A stretch of DNA of 58,476 nt from Gammaproteobacteria bacterium (GTDB taxonomy: Bacteria > Pseudomonadota > Gammaproteobacteria > Acidiferrobacterales > SPGG2): assembly GCA_029861845.1 (NCBI GenBank), contig JAOTYM010000011.1:1-58476 (forward strand), given 5' to 3'. Under the pieces are notes generated by a model. That model made no database searches, was not told the origin of the DNA, and worked only from the letters and a program-made list of their open reading frames with translations. Position numbers and translations under genes: made by a program. Of this stretch, positions 8,365 to 17,397 are shown in pieces (positions within the stretch are counted from its first letter, which is position 1; every line of letters starts with the position of its first letter).

Positions 8365-8827
8365 TGTCCGTCCCCGTGTCCTTCTTCAGGATAGCCTTGA
8401 TGTGCCACAGGTGCACATCGTTATAGAAGAAAAGTATGACTAAACCATAAGGATTGGTGTGTACTAAGTCTGCCGTAATCGATAATCATCCTGAATCTAT
8501 CAGCCAATTATCTTTCGTTAGCACGACCACGCGTGCCAAATTCGGCTTACCTGTCTGTCTCGTTTGTCTCGGCCTCGTTCTTGTTTGGATGATGTCTTTC
8601 CCTAGCGTTGAGGCGCACTCAGCGGCATCTTGGCATGCTGAGCCTTGGATGGGAGCGAAATAGAATTTCATCCGGCCGCCCTCGACGAGGGTGCTTTCTA
8701 TCACCGATCTGCCGGCGCTCGATCCGATGCCACAGCCGGCGCACGGTGTTGCCGCACCTTGAAATAGCGTCAAATGGGGCCCCCTCCGGCTCCGTACTTG
8801 CCCCCCATCCGCCAAGTTATTCGCTAA
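8365..8827. other. Intergenic stretch without a supportable gene
   Basis: About 460 bp between the membrane-anchored protein and the response regulator, which are divergent. Short frames exist on both strands (8454-8663 plus, 8486-8836 minus), but they overlap each other, lack ribosome binding sites and show no recognisable domain. A plus-strand frame has a signal-like hydrophobic run near 8550-8600, which is the only hint of coding. Promoters for the two flanking genes must lie here, but I see no clear match. Confidence 0.5.
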
Positions 8828-9616
8828 TTGGCCCAAACATTGCTTGATATTCCACTCGGATCAGCAAACAGGGCCAGTGTTGTGCAGATTTCAAGCGAAA
8901 AACCCGCCGAGGCAGCGGCAACTGACCGGAAACCCCATATCCTGGTAGTGGACGACTCGCGCGTGGTGCGTCACACACTTGTCAAATGTTTGTCCCCCTA
9001 TTTCCGCACGATTGAGGCAGAAAACGGGGTAGCCGGGTGGCGGGTCGTCAATCAAAACAGCCGCATTGAACTCGTCATCAGCGACATTCAGATGCCGGAG
9101 ATGGACGGCTACACATTTATATGTAAGGTTCGCGCGGCTGACGATCCCGGGCTTCGCGACATCCCAGTCGTAGTAATCACCAGCTCGGAAGACGATATCA
9201 CCCGCCAACGAGCCTACGCCTGCGGCGCCAACGATTTCGTATTAAAGCCATTCAACACCAAGCAGCTGCTGGGTTGTATTAGATCGCAGTTAGCGGATCA
9301 CGACGATGCCACCGCGCAAGTGGAAGAAGAGACGCTTCCCGCCGCCGCTGACGATGGCGAGACGGTTTTGCCAAACGCAGATGCTGCCAGCCTGGATAGC
9401 GCCATCGCCTACATTGATGCGGGTATGAAGATGCTGATGCGTCTGAACAGCACCGTCGTTGCGCCGCACGCCCTTACGCTGGTGTTGCGATTTATGCCGT
9501 TACTCAAATTTTGCAACATCAAGTTCAAACTGGGTATGGAGCATGAAATCGGCATGTTTTACCAGCGCGTCAAAATGGCATACGAAGCCCACAAGGCGTT
9601 TCGCGACAACCAGTAG
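8828..9616 (+). CDS. CheY-like response regulator with unrecognised C-terminal extension
   Basis: Receiver domain from about residue 37 (HILVVDDSRVVRH) with the acidic pair DD, the phosphoacceptor Asp in ISDIQMPEMDGY, the Thr/Ser switch (VITSSED) and the Lys in VLKPFN. The C-terminal 100 residues are mostly helical (SAIAYIDAGMKMLMRL, FKLGMEHEIGMFYQRV) and match no output domain I know; no DNA-binding helix-turn-helix is visible. It may act by protein contact. The start is uncertain: TTG at 8828 is the furthest, with a GTG about 18 codons in; neither has a good Shine-Dalgarno. No cognate kinase is nearby. Confidence 0.8.
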   Translation: MAQTLLDIPLGSANRASVVQISSEKPAEAAATDRKPHILVVDDSRVVRHTLVKCLSPYFRTIEAENGVAGWRVVNQNSRIELVISDIQMPEMDGYTFICKVRAADDPGLRDIPVVVITSSEDDITRQRAYACGANDFVLKPFNTKQLLGCIRSQLADHDDATAQVEEETLPAAADDGETVLPNADAASLDSAIAYIDAGMKMLMRLNSTVVAPHALTLVLRFMPLLKFCNIKFKLGMEHEIGMFYQRVKMAYEAHKAFRDNQ

Positions 9617-9766
9617 TACGACGCGCCCCACGGTTGCAACGAATGTTGCAATGTGAGAACGGTTCCCTCGATCTCTTGACACCCTCGTTAACAGCGGCAG
9701 ATACTTGTCTCGCAGCCTGTGCTTCGCTGCTACGCAACATACCTGCCACTTGCGAGGAGAATAACT

Positions 9767-10057
9767 ATGTACGTAGTCGTGCGACAGTATTCGGGCGAGG
9801 GTGCTTCCGAGCTCTTCGATGAGCTCGTGAACAGGCGTGCCGAGGTGGAGGAGCTCATCCGCGGTGTGTCTGGTTTTGTAAGTTATACGCTCGCTCGAAC
9901 CGGTGACGGCGGCGTCAGCGTGACGGTTTGTCAGGATAAGACTGGTACTGACGCGTCTATCCAGGTAGCCGCCAGCTGGATTAAGGAGAATATATCCATG
10001 AAGGTCGCCCCGCCGACCGTATCCGAGGGCGAGACGATTCTTCACTTCGGCGCCTAG
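9767..10057 (+). CDS. ABM-like small dimeric alpha/beta-barrel protein
   Basis: 96 aa starting MYVVVRQYSGEG, with the ferredoxin-like pattern of antibiotic-biosynthesis-monooxygenase (ABM)-type proteins: a first strand, a helix (ELFDELVNRRAEVEELI), GVSGFVSYTLART, a strand (VSVTVCQD) and a final helix around AASWIKENI. Such proteins include small cofactorless oxygenases and many of unknown function. GAGGAGA seven bases upstream supports the ATG at 9767. It follows the response regulator by 150 bp on the same strand and precedes the pyrimidine cluster; no functional link is evident. Confidence 0.7.
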   Translation: MYVVVRQYSGEGASELFDELVNRRAEVEELIRGVSGFVSYTLARTGDGGVSVTVCQDKTGTDASIQVAASWIKENISMKVAPPTVSEGETILHFGA

Positions 10058-10263
10058 CCCGAACTTCAGTCGCCGCTGCCTTTACCTTGACGTGATCTGC
10101 CACGTCGTGGATCACGGCGGGCCCCGAACGCCGGAGTCGTTTGAATGCGGCTCGCCGGAGGAATTTGTTTAGCCCGCCACACACGAATAAAATAAAGGAA
10201 ATTAAAGCTTCTGCCGCCTTCAGTGATGCATGCGCGTTCGTTTTCACCCCGAGTTCGTAGACT

Positions 10264-11007
10264 ATGAGTCAGCCCGATACCACGCTGCGTGTCTTTTTTA
10301 TCGAGATGTTGGGCGAGCCAGGTACTTATGACGCGTCTGTGTACGATAGTCTGGTAAATAAGGATCAGGAGGGCCTGTGGTTCAAACGTCGTTACGATTA
10401 CTTGGGTGATGTTCAATTTGAAATCCGCAGCCTGCCCCGTGGGGACAGCTTGCCCGATCCATCGGCGGCGGATGGGTTTATTCTCGGTGGAAGCTACAAC
10501 TCGGTACACGACAACTACCCATGGCAACGCGCCGTTTTGTCGTGGTTGCCAGCAGTGCGCGAGCAGTGCCTGCCTTTGCTTGCTATCTGCGGCGCGCATC
10601 AGTTGTTAGGTAAGTATTACGGCGCATCAGTCACTCGTGTAGCTAACGCACCTTGTGCTGGAACCCTGCCGGTCTCGCTGACCGCGGCCGGAATGGAATC
10701 TCCGCTATTCAAATCAGTCGCACTAGAGCCGCGTTTTCATTTTGGCAATGAAGAGCAAGTCGCTAGCGTGCCGCACGCAGCGTCGCTACTGGTGACTTCG
10801 GATAGGGTCTCGGTGGTAGCACTGGCGTACGATAATCATTGGTATTCCACCCAGTTTCATCCAGAAGGAAGCGCAGCAACGATGGGTATTTCTTGGACCC
10901 GTTCGAAGCCAGCCCTGTGCGACGCTTATGATGACGATGATGCAGGCGATCAAGTCATCGAGAATTTTGTCGACATCGTAAGGCAATCGGTTAACGGTCA
11001 GTCGTGA
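10264..11007 (+). CDS. Class I glutamine amidotransferase-like protein
   Basis: 247 aa. Nucleophile Cys109 in LAICGAHQLLG, and the His199/Glu201 pair in TQFHPEGS, complete the GATase1 catalytic triad; an oxyanion segment FILGGSYNS lies before it. It has no synthetase domain, like stand-alone GMP-synthase-type amidotransferases that release ammonia or hydrolyse gamma-glutamyl bonds. It begins a plus-strand run with the uracil permease and cytosine deaminase, so a role in pyrimidine nitrogen handling is possible. That is inference from location; the partner enzyme is not identifiable. Confidence 0.8.
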   Translation: MSQPDTTLRVFFIEMLGEPGTYDASVYDSLVNKDQEGLWFKRRYDYLGDVQFEIRSLPRGDSLPDPSAADGFILGGSYNSVHDNYPWQRAVLSWLPAVREQCLPLLAICGAHQLLGKYYGASVTRVANAPCAGTLPVSLTAAGMESPLFKSVALEPRFHFGNEEQVASVPHAASLLVTSDRVSVVALAYDNHWYSTQFHPEGSAATMGISWTRSKPALCDAYDDDDAGDQVIENFVDIVRQSVNGQS

Positions 11008-11237
11008 TCTTCATGTCGCCAGATTACTTATTTGCCCGGCGTTTCAAAGAGTCAGCGTGTTCCACCAATTTTGGGTAACTGCTCCCGGGATACCTAGCGC
11101 TGACGTACGGAGAGACCTCGACTTATTGCCCTGTCACCCGTTTAGTAACATCAGTCTATCGTTGCTCTCGCCGTCGCGGCATACTAGGCCGCGAATACGC
11201 CCGATCGTGCGTTTAATAAATCTGGCAGGAGAAAACA

Positions 11238-12515
11238 ATGAACGAGTCCAACTCAAGCAGCGTTTTCGAACCCACCTATCGATTTACCGTGTCGACCAGC
11301 GTGTTAGGTGCGCAGATGTTGTTTGTCGCATTCGGCGCCCTAGTCCTGGTTCCTCTGTTAACCGGGCTAGATCCCAATGTGGCACTTTTTACGGCCGGGG
11401 CTGGAACCCTATTGTTTCAGTTACTCACGCGAGGGCAAGTGCCGGTGTTTCTCGCGTCTTCATTTGCGTTTATTGCACCTATCATCTATGGCGCCCAGAC
11501 CTGGGGGATTCCTGCGACATTGTCAGGGTTGGCTGCCGCCGGTGTGGTCTACGTCATCCTCAGCGGCGTCGTAAAGTTGGGTGGCGTAGATATACTTCAC
11601 CGCATACTTCCACCTGTCGTCATCGGACCAGTAATCATGGTGATTGGCATCATTCTATCGCCGGTCGCGGCCAACTTGGCCATGGGCAAGACCGGCGATG
11701 GTGCAGCGGAGCTGGTGCCATACGGCACCGCCATGTTAGTCGCTGCCGTATCATTGTTCGCCACCATCCTGTTTTCGCTCCTTGGTCGCGGCATGTTACG
11801 TCTGCTTTCGATCTTGTGTGGGGTCGCCGTCGGCTATGTGCTGTCGCTGGTGCTCGGGTTGGTCAACTTCACACCAGTCGTCGGGGCGCCCTGGTTGCGG
11901 ATGCCGGCATTTGTTATGCCTGAGTGGAATTGGCAGGCGGTATTGTTCATAGTGCCCGTGGCCATTGCACCGGCTATCGAGCATTTCGGCGACATCTTGG
12001 CCATTGGCTCTGTCACTGGCCGCGATTATGTTGCAAAGCCCGGGGTTCATCGCACGCTACTTGGCGATGGGCTGGCGACCGCACTGGCGTCTTTGCTTGG
12101 CGGGCCGCCCAACACAACCTACTCCGAGGTCACGGGGGCGGTGGCCATTACCCGTGCCTTCAATCCGGCCATCATGACCTCGGCGGCAATCATAGCCATA
12201 CTGCTTGCGTTTGTAGGCAAGGTGGGGGGCTTGTTGCAAACCATTCCAACCCCCGTCATGGGCGGCGTGCTGATCCTGCTATTCGGCGCAATTACGGTCG
12301 TCGGCCTTTACACCCTAGTTAAGGCGGGACAAGACTTAATGCAGCCACGCAACCTGGCCATCATCGCTATCATCCTGGTCACGGGTGTCGGTGGCTTGAG
12401 CATCGGCACTGCCGACTGGGTGCTCAAGGGCATCGGGCTCGCCGGCATTCTAGGGGTGATTGCCAATCTCGTGTTGCCGGGTCGCGCTGGCGACGCAGCC
12501 GCGCCGAAAAGTTAG
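11238..12515 (+). CDS. uraA: Uracil/xanthine permease, NCS2 family (UraA-like)
   Basis: 425 aa inner-membrane carrier with 12-14 hydrophobic segments. The NCS2 signatures are present: VPVFLASSFAFIAPI in the first half, the substrate-site Glu in PAIEHFGD, and the second Glu in PPNTTYSEVTGAV. These two acidic residues contact the uracil ring in UraA of E. coli. GCAGGAGAAAACA precedes the ATG. It lies upstream of the cytosine deaminase and opposite upp/URC genes, so uracil (possibly also cytosine) is the likely substrate, taken up with protons. Confidence 0.88.
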   Translation: MNESNSSSVFEPTYRFTVSTSVLGAQMLFVAFGALVLVPLLTGLDPNVALFTAGAGTLLFQLLTRGQVPVFLASSFAFIAPIIYGAQTWGIPATLSGLAAAGVVYVILSGVVKLGGVDILHRILPPVVIGPVIMVIGIILSPVAANLAMGKTGDGAAELVPYGTAMLVAAVSLFATILFSLLGRGMLRLLSILCGVAVGYVLSLVLGLVNFTPVVGAPWLRMPAFVMPEWNWQAVLFIVPVAIAPAIEHFGDILAIGSVTGRDYVAKPGVHRTLLGDGLATALASLLGGPPNTTYSEVTGAVAITRAFNPAIMTSAAIIAILLAFVGKVGGLLQTIPTPVMGGVLILLFGAITVVGLYTLVKAGQDLMQPRNLAIIAIILVTGVGGLSIGTADWVLKGIGLAGILGVIANLVLPGRAGDAAAPKS

Positions 12516-12576
12516 CCTGGCTTTCGCAAATTAGGGCCTACACAAGGGTCGAGGCCCACAAAAACGGAGGAGTCTG

Positions 12577-13041
12577 ATGCCGCTTGGCAAGGTAACCGAC
12601 AACGATCGAAAGCTCATGGCGCTAGCGCTGGCGGAGGCAAGAACGGGGTACGACGAAGGCGGCGTCCCCGTGGGCGCCATCATGGTGCAAGACGGTGAGA
12701 TCATCGGCCGTGGTCGCAACCGCCGCGTGCAAGAAGGTAATCCGGTATCTCACGGTGAAACGGATTGCATGAAGAACGCCGGTCGGCGCTCGGACTATTC
12801 ACGGGTGACCATGTATACAACGCTGAGCCCGTGCATGATGTGCACCGGCACCATACTCCAGTTCGGCATCCGGCGCGTGGTAATCGGAGAGGACCGAAAT
12901 TTCTCGGGCAACATCGATTTCTTGCGCGAACGCGGCGTAGAAGTCGTGTTGCTCAACGACCGCGACTGTATCGAGCTCATGTCCAGGTTTATTGCCGAGC
13001 GACCAGAGCTTTGGTACGAAGATATCTCCGGTAACGAGTAA
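12577..13041 (+). CDS. Cytosine deaminase, yeast Fcy1-like
   Basis: 154 aa member of the zinc cytidine-deaminase fold. Zinc ligands His59, Cys86 and Cys89 and the proton-shuttle Glu61 lie in SHGE and TTLSPCMMC. The protein follows the yeast Fcy1 layout closely: GYDEGGVPVGA, GRGRNRRVQEG, MYTTLSPC-MCTG, and a C-terminal FI-ERPELWYEDI. Fcy1 turns cytosine into uracil and ammonia; most bacteria use the unrelated amidohydrolase CodA. GGAGGA lies six bases before the ATG. Placed after uraA and facing upp, it feeds uracil into the salvage/URC route. Confidence 0.85.
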   Translation: MPLGKVTDNDRKLMALALAEARTGYDEGGVPVGAIMVQDGEIIGRGRNRRVQEGNPVSHGETDCMKNAGRRSDYSRVTMYTTLSPCMMCTGTILQFGIRRVVIGEDRNFSGNIDFLRERGVEVVLLNDRDCIELMSRFIAERPELWYEDISGNE

Positions 13042-13052
13042 ATAACTGCGAG

Positions 13053-13682
13053 CTATTTCGTCCCGTATAGCCTATCGCCGGCATCGCCGAGCCCCGGCAG
13101 AATATAGCCGTGGTCGTTTAGATGATCATCAATAGCAGCAGTGAAGATAGGAACATCAGGGTGTGCTTCCTGAAACTCTTTGACACCTTCTGGCGCTGCC
13201 AACAGACACACAAACTTGATATGTTTTCCGCCGGCCTCTTTGATACGCTGTACGGCGGCGATCGACGAATTGCCGGTAGCGAGCATGGGGTCGACGATAA
13301 TGATTGGCCTTTCGGAAAGTTCTTCGGGAACCTTAAAGTAGTACTCCACTGCCACCAGTGTGTGCGGATCGCGGTACAGTCCTACATGTCCTACCCGAGC
13401 CGAAGGAATCAGGTCGAGCATACCTTCGAGCAAACCATTGCCCGCCCGCAACACCGATATGAGCACCAACTTCTTGCCAGTTAGTACCGTCGCATCCATG
13501 GGTGCAAGTGGTGTGTCTATTTTTTCCGTCCCCGTAGGCAGGTCGCGCGTAACCTCGTAGCCAAGCAATAAAGAAATTTCGCGCAACAATTGTCGAAAAC
13601 TGGCGGTTGGTGTTTCCTTGCGACGCATCAGTGAAAGTTTGTGTTGCACCAGGGGATGATCGATAACGGTTACTTGGGCCAT
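13053..13682 (-). CDS. upp: Uracil phosphoribosyltransferase
   Basis: 209 aa, normal length. It forms UMP from uracil and PRPP in the cytoplasm. The PRPP loop [13 protein letters not shown] is intact, as are [12 protein letters not shown] and the C-terminal uracil-binding region with [10 protein letters not shown]. It lies downstream of URC4 and URC1 on the same strand, 121 bp after URC4, and convergent to the cytosine deaminase with 11 bp between their ends. In the URC route uracil must first become UMP, so this gene is both a salvage and a catabolic entry enzyme here. Confidence 0.95.
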   Translation of the reverse strand: MAQVTVIDHPLVQHKLSLMRRKETPTASFRQLLREISLLLGYEVTRDLPTGTEKIDTPLAPMDATVLTGKKLVLISVLRAGNGLLEGMLDLIPSARVGHVGLYRDPHTLVAVEYYFKVPEELSERPIIIVDPMLATGNSSIAAVQRIKEAGGKHIKFVCLLAAPEGVKEFQEAHPDVPIFTAAIDDHLNDHGYILPGLGDAGDRLYGTK

Positions 13683-13803
13683 GGCTCTTGGGTCCTGAGT
13701 CGTACGTTTGCAGGGTCAACACGGCTGACACGTGCTGGTTCTTATTGTAACGAGCGCTAATGGTAGCACTCGTTCGTTCTAATTATTCAATTGTGTATGC
13801 ACT

Positions 13804-15036
13804 TCAAAACACCGTCCCGTCGCTGGTGACCCGAATTGGTGTTGTACCACCGGGTCTGCGCTCGAAAGCGAGTCGGCGCCCGGCGATCCAGGTACCACCC
13901 TCGAGTACCTTCGCCAGCGGTAGAGAATCTGCATCCGTGCCAAACTCGCTGCGTACCAGGGATGCGAGTCGATCTAACAAGCCAATGGTAAGGGCACGCC
14001 ATTCCACTACCAGTTCCGAGGCCACATCGTGGGATTCTCCTTGGACACGGGGATCTTTGAGTACCAACACATCGAGGTCCATAAATAGTCCGCCGTTTCG
14101 ATACTCGGCCAGACCCGTGAGTTCTTGCAACCCACTGACCCGCATACCAGCATCCTCGAGGGGCTCAACCAGCGAATAGGTGAGCCACTGCGATAGCTTA
14201 TGAAACGGCACTAACCCGTTCGTCTCGTCGTCTCTGTGCACCATTGAGTGTCGCCAGACATCCCCCAGATTGATGCCGCCGAGCGCGACACGCCCCGGCC
14301 ATATCGGGCCGAGACCGACAAGCACGGCATCCAGTATGCGGCTCGCCGGTAGTACGCCAGCAACGCTTCGCCCCTTCAAATAGTCATACAGGTTACCGAC
14401 ACGCGGTGATTGTGAACCAAAAAGCGCCGGGTGTTGCCGCAAGCACCGGCCAAGGGACTTAATAAGCGTGGCACGACCATCGACACCAACTAAGGGATTG
14501 TCGGCTGACACTTGGAACGCCCGCTCGAGCTTGGACCGCTCGAAATCCTCCAGCACCGCCGCGTCTGCGCGCAGTGGCGATTCCGATTGACTCGAAAACG
14601 CACCACTCGCGAACAAATTGAGGCTTGCAATCGCTAGTCCTTCTGAGCGACTAAATACTTTAGTCGTGCTGGGTTCAACGTATCGCCAAGCATCGCCAGC
14701 CCCTGCGTCTAGCAATACGCTGGTAACCGCGAGATCTATGCGGATACGTGCAAGCTCGTCTGCATCGATCGGAGTGGCGGTGTTTGCCAACGTCTGCCAA
14801 CGATCCAATCCACCAGCGCTGAAATGACGCCAGCGGCTATGAAAGGGAATGTCGAGGTCGGGATAGTTATCTCGAATCGTGCCACAAACGAAACGCGTAG
14901 CATCCTTTAGGCGCTCCGGCTGTAGCAAAAAGTGTGGAAGGTTTCCGTCTTCCGCCAGGCCGAGTAGCTCCGTGCAGCGCTCGCGCACGGCCCTCGGTGT
15001 TCGCAGCGCGGCAACTGCTTTAGCAGCGTGGCTCAT
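13804..15036 (-). CDS. urc4: URC4/Urg3 family protein (DUF1688), uracil catabolism
   Basis: 410 aa, cytoplasmic. It matches the DUF1688 family: RTPRAVRERC near the N-terminus, FHSRWRHFSAGGLDRW, the conserved GGINLGDVWRHS, VPFHKLSQWLTYSL and TGLAEYRNGGLF. URC4 is one of the genes required for the non-classical pyrimidine degradation found in Lachancea yeasts and in scattered bacteria; its exact reaction on the ring-opened nucleotide is not settled as far as I know. The start ATG at 15036 has GAGG just ahead. It follows URC1 by 13 bp, which shows co-transcription. Confidence 0.88.
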   Translation of the reverse strand: MSHAAKAVAALRTPRAVRERCTELLGLAEDGNLPHFLLQPERLKDATRFVCGTIRDNYPDLDIPFHSRWRHFSAGGLDRWQTLANTATPIDADELARIRIDLAVTSVLLDAGAGDAWRYVEPSTTKVFSRSEGLAIASLNLFASGAFSSQSESPLRADAAVLEDFERSKLERAFQVSADNPLVGVDGRATLIKSLGRCLRQHPALFGSQSPRVGNLYDYLKGRSVAGVLPASRILDAVLVGLGPIWPGRVALGGINLGDVWRHSMVHRDDETNGLVPFHKLSQWLTYSLVEPLEDAGMRVSGLQELTGLAEYRNGGLFMDLDVLVLKDPRVQGESHDVASELVVEWRALTIGLLDRLASLVRSEFGTDADSLPLAKVLEGGTWIAGRRLAFERRPGGTTPIRVTSDGTVF

Positions 15037-15049
15037 GGCAGCCTCAACG

Positions 15050-16306
15050 CTAATCGTGCAGATTGCGTCCCTTGGCGACCTTCAGCTCTTCGTCGCTTGA
15101 CAGCGGTTCCTCGCTAAAGTAACCGGCCGCCTTCTTGGCTTCCATTTCAACGCTGGCGTCATCGGGAACAAGTGCTTTTGGAATCGGGATTCGCTCGGCG
15201 ATTTCGATACCTTGGCGCACGATGGCCTCGTGTTTCAAGTTACTCATAGACACGAAGCGGTCGATGCGGCTGACACCCAGCCAATGAAGTGCGTCTGGCA
15301 TCAGTTCCTGAGAACGCACATCTTGAACACCGGCTACACATTCTGTTCGTTCGAAATAAGTCTCCGCCCGATCGCCGCCTTCCTGGCGTTTGCGCGCGTT
15401 GTAAACTAGGAACTTGGTAACTTCTCCCAGGGCTCGGCCTTCCTTACGGTTATATACAATAAGTCCCACTCCATTTTGTTGCGCGGTCTCTATACATACC
15501 TCGATACCGTGAGCGAGATAGGGCCGACAGGTACAGATGTCCGAACCGAACACATCGGACCCATTGCACTCATCATGAACCCGGCAGGCTACGGTGCGTT
15601 CCGGATCAGTGATTGCCGCCAAGTCCCCGAACATGTAAATACTGATGCCACCGATCGGCGGCAGGAAAAGTTTGAGATCGTTGCGCGTGATGAGCTCGGT
15701 GTACATGCCGCCGGATTGCTCGAAAAGTGCGTGACGCAATACACTCTCGGACAAGCCGAAACGCTCTGCGATCCCGGGCAGATACCATACCGGCTCAATG
15801 GCTGCCTTCGTCACTCGCACATCACCATTTTCCGCGAGCACCTTGCCATCGGGCTGTAAACGTCCGGTAGCAACGGCGTTCCTAATTTCGGGCATATTGA
15901 CCCGCGCCTTGGTCACCGCAATGGTGGGACGGATGTCCCAACCATCGGCCAACTCCTGCGCAAACACCTCGCTAATCAAATGGCCGTAGGGGTCAAGCGA
16001 TACAATGCGGTCTTCATCGCTCCACTGCGGAAACGGCCCTATGTGCTCGGCTGGCGCGGTGTCGGTGAGGTCGGGTTTGTGCACCGGGTCCAGCGTGCCG
16101 GCGGCCACCGCCAGCGCTCGATACAGCGCATAGGATCCGGAATGGGCGCCGATGGAATTTCGTCTCGCCGCGTCTGTCAGCGTGCCGATAATAGGCCCGC
16201 GTTCGGCGGCTGTCTTCGCGCCCCACGTTATCGGCACCACCTCTCGGGTAGTGGTGGGATGAGACGTGAGTTTAATGTGCTTAGGGGACTGCTTTTTAGC
16301 GCTCAC
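15050..16306 (-). CDS. urc1: URC1, GTP cyclohydrolase II-like uracil catabolism enzyme
   Basis: 418 aa, about twice RibA length. The first 200 residues fit the GTP cyclohydrolase N-terminal family of URC1-type proteins. The second half is a GCH-II domain with HDECNGSDVFGS and the three zinc cysteines C247, C258 and C260, spaced as in E. coli RibA (11, 2). In the URC pathway this enzyme is thought to open the uracil ring at the nucleotide level. Start is GTG at 16306, preceded by GGAGA at good spacing. It lies between the ABC permease gene and URC4 and away from riboflavin genes, which argues for URC1 rather than RibA. Confidence 0.9.
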   Translation of the reverse strand: MSAKKQSPKHIKLTSHPTTTREVVPITWGAKTAAERGPIIGTLTDAARRNSIGAHSGSYALYRALAVAAGTLDPVHKPDLTDTAPAEHIGPFPQWSDEDRIVSLDPYGHLISEVFAQELADGWDIRPTIAVTKARVNMPEIRNAVATGRLQPDGKVLAENGDVRVTKAAIEPVWYLPGIAERFGLSESVLRHALFEQSGGMYTELITRNDLKLFLPPIGGISIYMFGDLAAITDPERTVACRVHDECNGSDVFGSDICTCRPYLAHGIEVCIETAQQNGVGLIVYNRKEGRALGEVTKFLVYNARKRQEGGDRAETYFERTECVAGVQDVRSQELMPDALHWLGVSRIDRFVSMSNLKHEAIVRQGIEIAERIPIPKALVPDDASVEMEAKKAAGYFSEEPLSSDEELKVAKGRNLHD

Positions 16307-16450
16307 AGAAAAAGTCTCCGGATGATGCTGAGACCAGCATGGCTCGCATCGCCTAGCTCGTTGTATCCCTTGAACGTTAAACTGGAAGGGCCCGGAAAAG
16401 ATCGCAAAATATACACCAATATTAGTCTACGTGCAGCGATTTCTCACGCC

Positions 16451-17383
16451 TTAGCGCTCCTCCTTGCGGTAGGGGATCAGTAGCGCGGCTGGCGCCCGTA
16501 CATTACGCGCCAGCACCGCCATGGCGGCAACCGTAACCACAAACGGCAGCATGAGGAAAATCTGATACGGCAGATCAATGACGCCGCTAGACTGTAGGCG
16601 CAACTGCAATGCATCCACCGCCCCGAAAAGTAGTGCCGCCACGGCGCACCGCCATGGATGCCAGCGGCCCAGTACCACCAATGCAATACATACCCAGCCG
16701 CGACCGGAGATCACCCCGAAAGTGAAGGCGTTGAACTGCGCTAGGGAAAAGTAAGCCCCGCCGACACCGAAAAGTGCGCCAGATATCATCAACGCTTGAT
16801 AACGGACCCAGGCGACACGCACGCCGGCCGACGCCGCAGCATGGGGATTTTCGCCAACCGTGCGCAGGCTCAATCCCCACGGTGTGCGATACAGCAAGAA
16901 CGCGGCGAATGGCACCAATAGAAATCCGATGTAGACCAACGCCAAATGATCGAATAGCACTGGACCGAAGAACGGAATATCCGATAACAGCGGCACGCTT
17001 AAGGCCTCGAATGCTTCGACGTTGGGCGGTTGTGAAGGTTGACCGAATATCAACCGATAACCATAGAAGGCAAGGCCGCTGCAGACTAACGTGACACTCA
17101 AGCCGGAAACGTGTTGGCTCAAGCCAAGCGTCACCGTTAAGAAACCCATGAGTGCCCCAAAAACGATGCCAGTCGCGGCAGCAGCGGCGATACCGATCCA
17201 CAGGTTGCCGCTAAAGTAGGCAGCACAAAAACCTGTCATCGCCCCCAACAACATGATGCCTTCGATACCGAGATTGAGAACACCGGCACGCTCACTAAAC
17301 ATTTCACCCAAAGTGGCGAGCAGTAAGGGCGCAGCGATGCGGATCATGGCGGCAAAGAAGCCGACTTGAAACACTTGTTGCAA
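16451..17383 (-). CDS. ABC transporter permease, nucleoside/BMP type (second permease)
   Basis: 310 aa, about eight to ten membrane spans, BPD_transp_2 family. Typical segments are ERAGVLNLGIEGIMLLGAM near the N-terminus and the EAA-like region of nucleoside-type permeases. It forms the channel with the permease encoded 15 bp upstream. The start is unclear: TTG at 17383 gives the usual FFAAMIRIAAPLL opening. It is followed by URC1 after 145 bp, so the importer and the catabolic enzymes are in one series. Confidence 0.85.
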   Translation of the reverse strand: MQQVFQVGFFAAMIRIAAPLLLATLGEMFSERAGVLNLGIEGIMLLGAMTGFCAAYFSGNLWIGIAAAAATGIVFGALMGFLTVTLGLSQHVSGLSVTLVCSGLAFYGYRLIFGQPSQPPNVEAFEALSVPLLSDIPFFGPVLFDHLALVYIGFLLVPFAAFLLYRTPWGLSLRTVGENPHAAASAGVRVAWVRYQALMISGALFGVGGAYFSLAQFNAFTFGVISGRGWVCIALVVLGRWHPWRCAVAALLFGAVDALQLRLQSSGVIDLPYQIFLMLPFVVTVAAMAVLARNVRAPAALLIPYRKEER

Positions 17384-17397
17384 AATTTCGCTAATGG

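Noticed and set aside
8454-8836. Plus-strand frame with a signal-like stretch and an overlapping minus-strand frame
   Set aside because: They overlap each other, lack ribosome binding sites, and have no recognisable domain; at most one could be real.
10091-10116. CGTGATC-N12-GATCACG inverted repeat before the amidotransferase gene
   Set aside because: Seven-base arms with a long spacer and no T-run; too weak to call an operator or terminator.
15050-16306. Calling this gene ribA for riboflavin biosynthesis
   Set aside because: It is twice RibA length, has an extra N-domain and stands with URC4, upp and a pyrimidine importer.
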